Assembly (NCBI RefSeq): GCF_030813695.1
Contig: NZ_JAUSVA010000002.1
Coordinates: 6,200,001 to 6,264,000 of the forward strand
Length of the DNA stretch: 64,000 bases
Direction: 5' to 3'
DNA from: Kitasatospora herbaricolor
Lineage (GTDB): Bacteria; Actinomycetota; Actinomycetes; Streptomycetales; Streptomycetaceae
Under the pieces are notes generated by a model. The model had not been told where the DNA came from. It made no database searches and saw only the letters and a list, made by a program, of their open reading frames with translations. The stretch's first letter is position 1. The number at the start of each line of letters is the position of its first letter. This document shows positions 25,523 through 37,505 of this stretch, piece by piece. A program made the translations under genes and the position numbers.

Positions 25523-26334
25523 CCGTGCGCGTACTGGCCTATGAGGCACGCCGGCTGAGCGGCCTGCGCTCGACCTGGATCGTCCTCGCCACCGTCCTGC
25601 TCTGCGACGCCGCGGTGGCCGCCCTGCTGGCCCGCCAGGTGCCGCCCGGCGCCCTGGCCGTTGCCGCGGCCGTCCGGTCGGTGACCGCCGCCGTCCCGCT
25701 GCTGCCGCTCCCGATCGCCGCGATCGGCGCCGGTGTGCTGGGCGCCCTCTCGTACGGGCACGAGGTGCGCCATCCCGGGCTGGCCGCCTCCCAGGTCGGG
25801 TACCTGCGGCGGGTCCGGCTGCTGTTCGGCAAGGTGGTCGTGGTCGGCGCGCTGTCGGCGCTGCTGGCCGCGGTGACGGTGCTGGTCGACGCGGTGGTGA
25901 CCCGGCTGGCGCTGGGGCCCGCCGTGGACGCCTCCCAGGTCTTCGCCCGGGGCGCCCTGTCGTCGGGCGGCAGGTTGCCGGTGGCGCTCGCGGTGTTCGC
26001 CGTCCTCGTGGTGGCGGCGGGCGGTGCCGGGGTGCTGACCGCCTCGCTCACCCGGAGCGCGTCGGCCGGGATCCTGCTGCTCTGCGCCCTGCCCGTGCTG
26101 CTGGAGGCGGGCCTGGCCCTGTTCCTGCGGCAGACCGGAACGGCCCGCGCGGACGCCGCGGACGAGGTGCTGCCCCTGCAGTACGGCTTCGACTGGGTGC
26201 GGGCAGGTTCCGGCCCGGCCGTCGGCGGCCCGCTCGATCTCGCCGATCCCGCCCTGCTCGCGGTGCTGGCCTCCCCGGCGGTGCTGCTGGTGCTGGTCTG
26301 CCTGGTGGCGCAGGTGCGGCGGCGCGCGCTCTGA
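25519..26334 (+). CDS. ABC-2-type membrane permease
   Basis: A 271-residue membrane protein with about six hydrophobic segments, beginning at the GTG that overlaps the ATPase stop by 4 bp (a second GTG lies at 25525). The sequence MTVRVLAYEARRLSGLRSTW is typical of ABC-2 permeases, in which a short amphipathic helix precedes the first membrane segment. It should pair with the degenerate ATPase upstream. The substrate is unknown; no resistance or biosynthesis gene is adjacent. Confidence 0.82.
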   Translation: MTVRVLAYEARRLSGLRSTWIVLATVLLCDAAVAALLARQVPPGALAVAAAVRSVTAAVPLLPLPIAAIGAGVLGALSYGHEVRHPGLAASQVGYLRRVRLLFGKVVVVGALSALLAAVTVLVDAVVTRLALGPAVDASQVFARGALSSGGRLPVALAVFAVLVVAAGGAGVLTASLTRSASAGILLLCALPVLLEAGLALFLRQTGTARADAADEVLPLQYGFDWVRAGSGPAVGGPLDLADPALLAVLASPAVLLVLVCLVAQVRRRAL

Positions 26335-26533
26335 CGGGTGGGGCCCCGGTGGCCGCGGGGTCGACGGCGCTCGAACACCTGTGGATCATCGGCATGACGA
26401 TCAGTCAACAGGTGACCGTAATGCGCGGTTCTTCCTGATAAGAAGTCAATTATCCAGTCACGGGCGATCACCCTTTCGTGTGCTTTTCACGAGAATTCTC
26501 AAGCTGGGCCCGCCGATCGCCGACAAAGGACCT

Positions 26534-27412
26534 GTGAGTACCCTTGCGCACCCCACCATGACCGCCGCCCGCCCCGCCGACGGCGCCGCCTCCGGCCCCG
26601 GTGAGCTGGACCGCTTCTCCTACGCCGACCGGCCGACCCCGCCCTCGCCCCGCTGGGAGGGCGTCGACTCCGACCTCGTCAGGGTCGGCCGCAAGACCAC
26701 CAGCAGCCGTGGCCGAGGCCTGCACGGCCAGCTCGTCCAGCAGCTCGGCCAGATGATCGTCTCCGGCGACCTCGGCGCCGACCGCCCGCTCGTCCCCGAG
26801 GAGATCGGCCAGCGCTTCGAGGTCTCCCGCACCGTCGTGCGCGAGTCGCTCCGCGTGCTGGAGGCGAAGGGCCTGGTGAGCGCCCGCCCCAACGTGGGGA
26901 CCAGGGTCCGCCCGGTCGCCGACTGGAACCTGCTCGACCCCGACATCATCGAGTGGCGAGCCTTCGGGCCGCAGCGCGACGAGCAGCGCCGCGAGCTGTT
27001 CGAGCTGCGCTGGGCGATCGAGCCGCTGGCGGCCCGGCTGGCCGCCGGCCACGGCCGGGAGGACGTCCAGCAGCGGCTGGTCGAGCTGACCGAGATCATG
27101 GCCCACGCGACCGCCCAGGCGGACCAGGTCACCTTCACCCGGGCCGATGCCGAGCTGCACGCGCTGATCCTGCAGATGGCCGGGAACCGGATGCTGGAGC
27201 ACCTCTCCGGGATCGTCTCCTGCGCCCTGCAGGTCTCCGGCGGGCCGGCCACCTCCTGCGAGCGCCCGTCGGAGTCCTCGGTCAGCCTGCACATCCGCCT
27301 GGTGGACGCGCTCGGTACCGGCGACGGCACCGCCGGTGAGGCCGCGACCCGGGCCCTGCTCACCGTCCACCCCGAGATCGAGCCCTCCGTCCCCGCGCCG
27401 CGGGAGCACTGA
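26534..27412 (+). CDS. FadR-subfamily GntR transcriptional regulator
   Basis: A 292-residue GntR protein: winged HTH at about residues 55-120 (GQMIVSGDLGADRPLVPEE, VSRTVVRESLRVLEAKGLV) and a C-terminal FCD ligand-binding domain (~145-280, with RADAELHALILQMAGN giving the metal-binding His pattern). An N-terminal extension of ~55 residues precedes the HTH. The GTG at 26534 has AAAGGA a few bases upstream. Ligand unknown; FCD regulators usually sense small organic acids or sugar acids. Confidence 0.88.
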   Translation: MSTLAHPTMTAARPADGAASGPGELDRFSYADRPTPPSPRWEGVDSDLVRVGRKTTSSRGRGLHGQLVQQLGQMIVSGDLGADRPLVPEEIGQRFEVSRTVVRESLRVLEAKGLVSARPNVGTRVRPVADWNLLDPDIIEWRAFGPQRDEQRRELFELRWAIEPLAARLAAGHGREDVQQRLVELTEIMAHATAQADQVTFTRADAELHALILQMAGNRMLEHLSGIVSCALQVSGGPATSCERPSESSVSLHIRLVDALGTGDGTAGEAATRALLTVHPEIEPSVPAPREH

Positions 27413-27428
27413 GCGCGGTCCTGACGGC

Positions 27429-27465
27429 GACCCCGACGAACGACATCGACCCCGACGAACGACAT
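27429..27465 (+). repeat. Tandem 18/19-bp duplication after the FadR-type gene
   Basis: GACCCCGACGAACGACAT is present twice in a row (27429-27446 and 27448-27465), 17 bp after the stop codon. Confidence 0.85.
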
Positions 27466-27479
27466 GAAGGCGCGGGCCC

Positions 27480-27518
27480 CGGCCCGCCGACCGCCTCGTA
27501 GGAGCGGCCGGCGGGCCG
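27480..27518 (+). terminator. Hairpin after the FadR-type gene
   Basis: A 10-bp stem CGGCCCGCCG (27480-27489) pairing with 27509-27518 over a 19-nt loop. Confidence 0.5.
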
Positions 27519-27932
27519 TGTCCGCCACCTGGGCCGACCGCCCGGCACAGTGGTCCGGCCTGCCGCGGGCGGCCCCGGGAGGGCGCCCCGGAGCGATCCC
27601 GCCGGACGGGATCGAAAGAGAGGAACCGCAGGTGGGAGGCGGCCGGGACGGGCATCGGACCCCGGATCCCGGAGGGTGTGACCCGCGCCACCAACGGCAT
27701 GCGTAACACTTGACTGGTGGCAGCGATGTGTACGGAGCGGAAGCAGCTCCGGAATACCACCACCATGTCAGAATGCTGTGTTGGTCTGCGGCGCTGCTGC
27801 CGTCCTGCAAACCCAGTCCTCAAGCCCGAGTCGGTCGGAATCGACGCCGCGTGCAGTCACGCGTGATCCTTCCCCGCCCGCTCGGGCGGCCCGGTACGGG
27901 TTCGAGTCCACTCATCGTCCGAGAGGTTGTTC
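27519..27932 (+). promoter_or_regulatory. Long upstream region of hrdB
   Basis: About 414 bp without a gene. The stretch 27700-27790 is relatively AT-rich. TTGACT (27710-27715) with TACGGA (27731-27736) at 15-nt spacing is a weak vegetative promoter candidate. GGAAT cores at 27751 and 27838 lack a GTT element at the right distance, so a SigR promoter cannot be shown. The transcript leader would be ~190 nt. Confidence 0.4.
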
Positions 27933-29546
<1,614 letters not shown>

Positions 29547-29553
29547 CGAAGCC

Positions 29554-29588
29554 GGCCGGTGCGGGACCACCCCGGTCCCGCACCGGCC
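29554..29588 (+). terminator. First hrdB terminator
   Basis: A perfect 15-bp stem (29554-29568 with 29574-29588), 5-nt loop, 7 bp after the stop codon. Confidence 0.85.
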
Positions 29589-29593
29589 GCCGC

Positions 29594-29628
29594 CGAGAGG
29601 CCCGGAGCACTCCGCTCCGGGCCTCTCG
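29594..29628 (+). terminator. Second hrdB terminator
   Basis: A perfect 15-bp stem (29594-29608 with 29614-29628), 5-nt loop, directly behind the first. The doubled terminator insulates the next gene from strong hrdB transcription. Confidence 0.8.
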
Positions 29629-29773
29629 CGCCCGTGCCGCGGTCGCTCGGCGTCAGGCCAGCGCCACGCACCGTCGCTCGTCCGGGTGTCTTGCGCCCGC
29701 GCGGCGGTGGCTCACCGTGCCCGGTCGACTACGCTGTGCCGGTTGCCTGCCACCGATTCAACCTGGAGACACG

Positions 29774-30688
29774 GTGCTGCCCAACCCGGACATGCGGGAC
29801 GCCCAGCCGGACACCACCGCAGCGGAGGGCACGGTGTCGGACGAGCCGGTGGGTGCGCGCCCGCGCCGGCGCCGCCGGACGGCCCTGCTGGCTCTGCTGG
29901 TCGCCCTGCCGGCGCCGCTGGTCGCCGCGGGGCAGCCCGCCTCGGCCGAGCCGCACCGTCGGATCGTCGGCGGAACGGCCACCGTGACCGGGGAGCACCC
30001 CTGGGTGGTGGCGCTGTCCAGCCGGCAGCAGTTCGGGGCCGGCCGCTCGGGCCAGTTCTGCGGCGGAGCCCTGGTCACCCCCACCAAGGTGGTGACGGCC
30101 GCGCACTGCTTCTACGACGAGATCAAGGGCCGCCGGGTGGACCGCCCGGGGCTGCGGGTCCTGGTCGGCCGGGACGACCTGCGGGGCTCGGCGGGCCGGG
30201 AGGTGGAGGTCGAGAACATCTGGCTCCATCCCGACTACTCCTTCGTCGCCAACATGAACGACGTCGCGGTGCTCACGCTCGCCGCACCGCAGACCGACCG
30301 GCCGGTGATCGATCTGGTCGGCCAGGGCGAGACGGAGCCGTACGCCGTCGGCACCCGTGCCCAGGTCTACGGCTGGGGCGACACGGTCGGGGACGGTCAC
30401 TACTCGTCCACGCTCCGTGGCGTGGAGGTCCCGATCGTGGCGGACGAGACCTGCGCCCACGCCTATCCGGGCGGCCCGGACGGGCACTTCGACGCCCGCG
30501 GCATGGTGTGCGCAGGTGAGGCCGAAGGGGGCCGGGACGCCTGCCAGGGCGACAGCGGCGGTCCGCTGGTGGTCGCCGGACGACTGGCGGGCCTGGTGTC
30601 CTGGGGCACAGGCTGCGCGGAGGCGGCCCATCCGGGCGTCTACACCAGGATCGGCGCGGTGGCCGACGCGGTGCGCGGCCGTCTGTGA
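29774..30688 (+). CDS. Secreted trypsin-like serine protease (S1)
   Basis: A 304-residue preproprotease. Five arginines (31-35) precede a hydrophobic signal segment ending at PASA, then a very short propeptide EPHRR is followed by the mature start IVGG (64-67). The catalytic triad is His111 (TAAHC), Asp163 (NDVAVL) and Ser261 (GDSGGP). Asp255 sits six residues before the serine and predicts cleavage after Arg/Lys. Six cysteines allow three disulfides. The GTG at 29774 follows GGAGA; an ATG at 29792 is an alternative. TACGCT at 29730-29735 is a possible -10. It probably acts outside the cell. Confidence 0.9.
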   Translation: MLPNPDMRDAQPDTTAAEGTVSDEPVGARPRRRRRTALLALLVALPAPLVAAGQPASAEPHRRIVGGTATVTGEHPWVVALSSRQQFGAGRSGQFCGGALVTPTKVVTAAHCFYDEIKGRRVDRPGLRVLVGRDDLRGSAGREVEVENIWLHPDYSFVANMNDVAVLTLAAPQTDRPVIDLVGQGETEPYAVGTRAQVYGWGDTVGDGHYSSTLRGVEVPIVADETCAHAYPGGPDGHFDARGMVCAGEAEGGRDACQGDSGGPLVVAGRLAGLVSWGTGCAEAAHPGVYTRIGAVADAVRGRL

Positions 30689-30873
30689 TCACCCGGTCGC
30701 TCCGGGTGGTCGCAGGCGAACGCCCGCGGGTGGCAAGGGGCGAGGGCCCGCCGGGGAAGGGCGGCGGGCGCCAGCCCCGCGGGGGACGCGCAGTGAGCGC
30801 CGCCCGACACAGCGTCAGAGCGTAGTCGCCGGATCACTCGCGGTCGCGGGATGGGGGAGCCGGCGAACGCGAA

Positions 30874-30914
30874 AGCCGGACGACCGGCCCCTGGCTGGGG
30901 CCTGTCGTCCGGCT
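30874..30914. terminator. Bidirectional hairpin
   Basis: A 17-bp stem with one mismatch (AGCCGGACGAC...GTCGTCCGGCT enclosing GGCCCC/GGGGCC) over 30874-30914, between the convergent protease and DUF7455 genes. Confidence 0.7.
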
Positions 30915-30970
30915 CGTCCGACCGTGGGGTCGGTGCGGTCCGATGCGGGTTCGTCGGTGGAGCGCCGGGG

Positions 30971-31204
30971 TCAGCGCTCGTCGTCGGAAGCCGTGGCGGT
31001 TGCCGTGGTCGTGAGACGACCGCTCTCGTCCTGTATCTCGACGGCGATCTTCTTGAGCTCAGGCTCGAACTTCCGCCCGTGGTGGGCGCAGAAGAGCAGC
31101 TCTCCGCCGCTCGCGAGTACGACGCGCAGGTAAGCCTGGGCGCCGCAGCGGTCGCAGCGGTCTGCCGCGGTCAGCGGGCTCGCAGGTGTCAGAACAGTAG
31201 TCAC
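30971..31204 (-). CDS. DUF7455 small zinc-binding protein
   Basis: A 77-residue protein with Cys17, Cys20, Cys39 and His41/His42, which suggests one zinc ribbon-like site (CDRC...FCAHH). It belongs to the DUF7455 family common in actinobacteria, usually close to the hrdB/parE region. The C-terminus is Thr/Ala/Ser-rich. It starts at GTG 31204 (complement) with GAAGAGG upstream. Role unknown; binding to RNA polymerase or nucleic acid would be a guess. Confidence 0.8.
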   Translation of the reverse strand: MTTVLTPASPLTAADRCDRCGAQAYLRVVLASGGELLFCAHHGRKFEPELKKIAVEIQDESGRLTTTATATASDDER

Positions 31205-31751
31205 GTCGCCTCTTCTCTAGCTCGACGAGCTGTCGTACCAGGGTCAACATCCAACCAGGCCGAAAACGTTCCCGCTCGTGGCTTTTCTTCTTTGAGGATT
31301 CTGCTTGTGTTGATGAGGACGTGCCCCGGGGGCCGGTGGTTCATGCGTACCGGTTCCCAGGATCCGCCCGCGGGTCGAACGCCCGATCGGACCGGGGGTC
31401 GAGGTCCGCGTAGCATAATCCTCTGCTGGGTTGGAGCATAAGCCCCGTCCCGGCCACCGGTAGCCTGCATCTCGGCAGTTCCAGAGCCTGCGCTCGTCCC
31501 CACGGTCCGCCAGGACCGCTGATACCGGGAGGAGATGGCACTCCGCTGCTCCGTTTCAACCGGAAGTCGTGTTCGCGCAGCGCGTACAGGCTGCGCGGGC
31601 CGGGCCCGGCGTGCAAGGGCCCCCGGCGGGGCGTGTGCGTACCGAGCGGAGGGGAGCGCACACGGAGTGGAACGGCTGTCGGTCCGGTGTGATGCACTGG
31701 CCGGGCCCGGATGTGACCGACGAGACAGAACTTCACCGAGGAGAGCGCCGC
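31205..31751. other. Intergenic region between DUF7455 and parE genes
   Basis: About 550 bp that must contain two divergent promoters. The TAGCATAAT stretch at 31411-31419 is the most AT-rich part and the best promoter candidate on either strand. An 8-bp hairpin (31632-31639 with 31657-31664) lies in the presumed parE leader. Open frames here are not protein-like. Confidence 0.5.
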
Positions 31752-31828
31752 GTGAGCGAGCGGAGCGAGCGAACCAGCAACAGGTGTGCGTTGCGGCAGG
31801 TGCCTGCCGAGGGCATCGGGGCACGGGC

Positions 31829-31832
<4 letters not shown>
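31752..31832 (+). CDS. Possible 26-codon leader ORF coupled to parE
   Basis: GAGGAGAG (31738-31745) lies 6 nt before a GTG at 31752. The ORF encodes 26 residues (begins MSERSERTSNRC) and its TGA overlaps the parE ATG in an ATGA arrangement at 31829-31832. The parE ATG has no good ribosome-binding site of its own. The best reading is a leader ORF that delivers ribosomes to parE. The peptide itself may have no function. Confidence 0.45.
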
Positions 31833-33940
<2,108 letters not shown>

Positions 33941-33990
33941 GCCGGCGGGACCGGTCGCCGGCCCCGCCGGCCGGACCGTAGCGGCACCCG

Positions 33991-34036
33991 CACGGCGCGG
34001 GGCTCTCCACCCCCGGGTGGAGAGCCCCGCGCCGTG
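33991..34036 (+). terminator. parE terminator
   Basis: A perfect 21-bp stem (33991-34011 with 34016-34036), 4-nt loop, followed by TTTC. The strongest terminator in the window. Confidence 0.92.
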
Positions 34037-34126
34037 TTTCAACCCCGGCTCCGATCACCCCGGGCCGCCCGCTCCGTAGCGTCGGAGAGGTCAGCAGACC
34101 TCCCCGACCGGCTACGGAGCGATTCG

Positions 34127-34612
34127 ATGAGCGGCCTCGTCAACATCCTCGTGATCATCGCGGTGCTCGCCCTGGTGGTCCGCCGCCAGCTGTGCCCGCA
34201 GCGGATCGACACCGAGCGCCGCTTCTGGGTGGTGCCCGCGGTACTGGCGGTGATCGCCCTGCGCGACCCGGACCTGCTGGACCCGGGCCACCGGGCCGGG
34301 GCGGTCGCCCTGCTGGCCGGGTCGCTGCTGGTGGTGGCGGCGATGGGCACGGCCTGGGGCTGGACCGTCCGGATCAGCCGGGAGCCCGACGGGGGCGTCT
34401 GGGTGCGCGGCACCAGGGCCACGGCGGCCGCCTGGGGCGGCATGATCGCCGCCCGGCTGGGCCTGTTCGGTCTCGCGGCGGCCCTGCACATCCACCAGAG
34501 CACCGACGCGCTGCTGCTCAGCCTCGCCGTCCTGCTGCTGGTCAGGGGCGCCGTGGTGAACTGGAGGGCGCGCGACCTGGAGCCCGTCCGGGGCGTGCCG
34601 ACGGTGGGCTGA
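34127..34612 (+). CDS. DUF1453-like small membrane protein
   Basis: A 161-residue membrane protein with about four hydrophobic helices (residues ~4-22, 36-50, 60-80, 105-150). The QLCPQRID segment after the first helix and the overall layout resemble DUF1453/CcdC-like proteins. The ATG at 34127 has GGAG seven bases upstream. It precedes a histidine kinase gene by 110 bp in the same direction and may belong to that unit. Function unknown. Confidence 0.7.
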   Translation: MSGLVNILVIIAVLALVVRRQLCPQRIDTERRFWVVPAVLAVIALRDPDLLDPGHRAGAVALLAGSLLVVAAMGTAWGWTVRISREPDGGVWVRGTRATAAAWGGMIAARLGLFGLAAALHIHQSTDALLLSLAVLLLVRGAVVNWRARDLEPVRGVPTVG

Positions 34613-34722
34613 CCGGCACACCACGCGGGCCGCGTCCCGCCCCCGGCCCCGCGCCCGCCGGGGCTCCACCCGAGCCGCGAACCGGGACGACCGGTCCGGC
34701 GCGCGAACAGGAAGGCCGGCCG

Positions 34723-35961
34723 TTGCCCCCGCAGACCTGGACCCGCTGGCCGGCCCGCGAGGGGCCGGCCGGGGAGCCGTCGACGCCCGCCCGCCGGGCG
34801 CTCTCGCTGATCGGCCGGGGGGTCCTGGTCGGGGTGCTGGTCTGGGGCACCTTCGCACCCGGCGACCAGCACGGGTGGGGGGTGGCCGTCGCCGCTCTCG
34901 GCCTGGTCGCGGCGCTCGCCCAGGCCGCCGCCTTCCTGCGGGCCGGCCGCGAGCGGTGGCTGCGGTCCTCGCTGACGCTGGCGGCGACCCTCCTGGCCAC
35001 CGCGTGGGCGGCCGATCTCGGGCAGGCCCACCTGCTGGCGAACTTCCTCCGGTGCGGTCTCGGGCTGACCGCCCTGATCCGGCTGCCGCTGGTGGCCGCC
35101 CTGCCGGTGGCGGCGCTGAGCCTCGGCTCCTACGCGCTCGCGAGCGGGGACGGCTGGCCGGCCGTCTCGGCCACGGTCGGCGGCCTCGCGCTGTTCGGCT
35201 ACCTGCTGCGACTGGACGGCGAGGCCCGGGGCGCCGCCGTCCGGCTGCTCAGGCAGGAGCGCGCGGCGCGGGCGGCCGAGGCGGAGAGCGCCGCGCTCGC
35301 CGAGCGGGCCAGGATCGCCCGGGAGATCCACGACGTGCTGGCGCACAGCCTCTCCGCGCAGCTCGTGCACCTGGAGGCGGCCCGGTTGATGCTGGACGCC
35401 GGCGCGGACCGGGCCCGGGTGCGGGAGCGGGTGGTGGCCGCCCGGCGGATGGCCCGGGACGGGCTGACCGAGACCAGGCAGGCGCTCTCCGCGCTGCGCG
35501 GGGAGTTCACGCCGGTCGGCGAGTACCTGGTCGGGCTGGCCGAGGGGGAGCGCGCCGGACTCACCGTCACGGGCACGCCCCGGCCGCTCGCCGCGGAGGC
35601 CGGCCTGGCGGTGCGCCGTACGGCGCAGGAGGCGCTCACCAACGTCCGCAAGCACGCGGCCGGTGCCCGGTGCACCCTCGAACTGCGCTATCTGGAGGGC
35701 GTGGTGGAGCTGGAGGTCCGCAACGCGGCGGCCCGCGCGGCGCGCGCCGAGCAGCGCGCGGGCCAGGCCCCGGGAGCGGCTCCCGGAGCGGGCGCGGAGG
35801 AGGGTGCCGGGGCGCGCGTCGAGCCGGTCGCCGGGCTGGCGGAGAGCGGCAGCGGGTACGGTCTGCTGGGGATGCGCGAACGCGCCGAACTGCTCGGCGG
35901 CACCCTGCTGGCGGGCCCCGACGAGGGAGGATGGCGCGTGCTGCTGCGGACGCCCGGATGA
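34723..35961 (+). CDS. NarL-type sensor histidine kinase
   Basis: A 412-residue kinase. Residues ~25-165 contain about five membrane helices; the HisKA_3 dimerisation box is AREIHDVLAHSL with His203; the HATPase_c domain ends with the GSGYGLLGMRERAELLGG glycine box. An Ala/Gly-rich insertion (~345-375) interrupts the ATPase lid. The TTG at 34723 is preferred because AGGAAGG lies 7 nt upstream. The stop overlaps the response-regulator ATG (ATGA). The signal is unknown. Confidence 0.88.
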   Translation: MPPQTWTRWPAREGPAGEPSTPARRALSLIGRGVLVGVLVWGTFAPGDQHGWGVAVAALGLVAALAQAAAFLRAGRERWLRSSLTLAATLLATAWAADLGQAHLLANFLRCGLGLTALIRLPLVAALPVAALSLGSYALASGDGWPAVSATVGGLALFGYLLRLDGEARGAAVRLLRQERAARAAEAESAALAERARIAREIHDVLAHSLSAQLVHLEAARLMLDAGADRARVRERVVAARRMARDGLTETRQALSALRGEFTPVGEYLVGLAEGERAGLTVTGTPRPLAAEAGLAVRRTAQEALTNVRKHAAGARCTLELRYLEGVVELEVRNAAARAARAEQRAGQAPGAAPGAGAEEGAGARVEPVAGLAESGSGYGLLGMRERAELLGGTLLAGPDEGGWRVLLRTPG

Positions 35962-36707
35962 CGGACGACGCCTTCGGCCGCAGTGGCGGGGACGGGCCGG
36001 GCGGCGCTTCCGGGCCGGCCGGCCGGCCGACCCGGGTGCTGGTGGCCGACGACCAGACGGTGGTGCGCGAGGGGATCGTGATGCTGCTGGGGCTGCTGCC
36101 GGGAATCGAGGTGGTGGGAGCCGCCGCCGACGGTGAGGAGGCCGTCCGGCTGGTCGCGCGGTACGAGCCGGACGTCGTCCTGATGGACCTTCGGATGCCG
36201 CGCTGCGACGGCGTCGAGGCGACCCGGCGGATCCGCGCCGAGCACCCCGCCACCGAGGTGGTGATCCTGACCACCTACGCCGACGACGAGTCGCTCTTCC
36301 CCGCGCTGCAGGCCGGGGCCCGGGGCTATCTCACCAAGGACGCCGGCGGCGAGGAGATCGCGCGGGCCGTCGCCGACGTGCGTTCGGGCGCGGCCGGGCT
36401 CTCGCCGCAGATCCAACGGCGGCTGCTGGAAAGGCTGTCGGCGGGCGCGCCCGAGGAGCGGGCCCCGGATCGGCCGCCGCACGCGCTGCCCTCCGTCCTG
36501 CCCGACGGGCTGACCACCCGGGAGGCCGAGGTGCTGGCCCTGATCGCCGAGGGGCTGTCCAACGCCGAGATCGCCGGCCGACTGTTCGTCAGCCCGGCCA
36601 CGGTGAAGACCCACATCAACAACCTCTTCGCCAAGACCGCCGTCCGCGACCGGGCCCAGGCCGTCACCTACGCCTTCCGGCACGGGATCGCCCGGCCGCC
36701 GGCCTGA
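35958..36707 (+). CDS. LuxR/NarL-family response regulator
   Basis: A 249-residue regulator. Receiver domain ~25-145 with acidic pair DD31-32, phospho-acceptor Asp77 (VVLMDLRMP) and Lys at LTKDA. The C-terminal LuxR HTH (~185-245) reads LTTREAEVLALIAEGLSN and VSPATVKTHINNLF. The ATG overlaps the kinase stop, so both are co-translated. It probably controls neighbouring or distant genes in response to the membrane kinase. Confidence 0.93.
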   Translation: MTDDAFGRSGGDGPGGASGPAGRPTRVLVADDQTVVREGIVMLLGLLPGIEVVGAAADGEEAVRLVARYEPDVVLMDLRMPRCDGVEATRRIRAEHPATEVVILTTYADDESLFPALQAGARGYLTKDAGGEEIARAVADVRSGAAGLSPQIQRRLLERLSAGAPEERAPDRPPHALPSVLPDGLTTREAEVLALIAEGLSNAEIAGRLFVSPATVKTHINNLFAKTAVRDRAQAVTYAFRHGIARPPA

Positions 36708-36752
36708 GCGGACCGAACCCCGCGCCGGGGAGCGGGCGGTGAGGGACTGTCA

Positions 36753-36764
36753 TCCACCGGTGGA
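36753..36764. promoter_or_regulatory. 12-bp palindrome upstream of the DUF485/symporter operon
   Basis: TCCACCGGTGGA is an exact palindrome. Directly downstream, ACCGGTCTAGGCC partly resembles a dre site (about 11 of 16 positions), which is too weak to call. Confidence 0.3.
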
Positions 36765-36890
36765 CCGGTCTAGGCCTTCCGGGCTGATTCCTCACCTCAT
36801 CGAGTGAACGCATCTGCAAACGGGCATGTCCCGGCGCGAGGGCGCGACCATCATGGTCCGGTCAGAGGTGCGCCGGGCCCAGGAGCAGCA

Positions 36891-37505
36891 GTGCCACAAC
36901 AGCACATGAGCAGTCCCGACCAGGGGGAGCGGTTCGACTGGTGGGCCGCACGGCCCGCCGGGCCGGCCCGTGCTGTTGCGAAGTCCCGCCGGACGACGCG
37001 GCAGGCCGCCCGGCCGGTGGCGCCTTCGCCGGCGCAGCAGGTACCGGGGCCCTCGGCCGCACCCGCAGCTGCCGCACCCGCCGTGCCGGCCCCGGCGGCC
37101 CCCGCCGCCCCGCCGGCCCCGGCCGTGCAGGCGCTCCGGACCGCCCCGGTCGGCGCCGCCCCGGCGCCCGAGGCGCCGGCGGCCCCCGCCGACCGGGCCG
37201 AGGTCTACCGCGCCGTCCAGGAGAGCGCGGCGTTCCAGGAGATCCGCCGGAGCTACCGCGCCTTCGTCTTCCCCGCCGTGGGCGCCTTCCTGGGCTGGTA
37301 CCTGCTCTACGTGGGCGCCCAGGCGGCCGCTCCCGCGCTGATGCGCAGCCCGGTCGCCGGGCCGCTCAACGTGGCCTGGGTGCTCGGCCTGCTCCAGTTC
37401 GCCTCGACCTTCCTGCTGACCTGGCTGTACGCCCGGAACGCCCGCACCCGGCGCGACCGGGCCGCACTCGAACTCCGCTGGAACACCCAGGACCAGCTCC
37501 GGTGA
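36891..37505 (+). CDS. DUF485 membrane protein
   Basis: A 204-residue protein. Residues 1-105 are low-complexity (Ala/Pro); the DUF485 domain (~110-200) has two membrane helices (FPAVGAFLGWYLLYVGA and LGLLQFASTFLLTWLYA) flanked by the SRRSYRAFVF-like entry (here IRRSYRAFVF). DUF485 proteins accompany acetate-type solute:sodium symporters. The GTG at 36891 has AGGAG five bases upstream. Its stop overlaps the symporter GTG. Confidence 0.85.
   Translation: MPQQHMSSPDQGERFDWWAARPAGPARAVAKSRRTTRQAARPVAPSPAQQVPGPSAAPAAAAPAVPAPAAPAAPPAPAVQALRTAPVGAAPAPEAPAAPADRAEVYRAVQESAAFQEIRRSYRAFVFPAVGAFLGWYLLYVGAQAAAPALMRSPVAGPLNVAWVLGLLQFASTFLLTWLYARNARTRRDRAALELRWNTQDQLR

Noticed and set aside
27751..27860. 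SigR-type GGAAT boxes upstream of hrdB
   Set aside because: No GTT element at 18-19 nt downstream of either copy.
27896..27912. tRNA T-arm-like GGGTTCGAGTCC before hrdB
   Set aside because: No acceptor, D-arm or anticodon arm can be folded around it; coincidental.
31535..31828. N-terminal extension of ParE from ATG 31535
   Set aside because: The translation is Arg/Ala/Cys-rich without homology to ParE, and the GGAGGAG directly touching that ATG is too close to serve it.
36765..36780. dre-like GGTCTAGG sequence upstream of the DUF485/symporter operon
   Set aside because: Only about 11 of 16 positions match and the central palindrome is broken.
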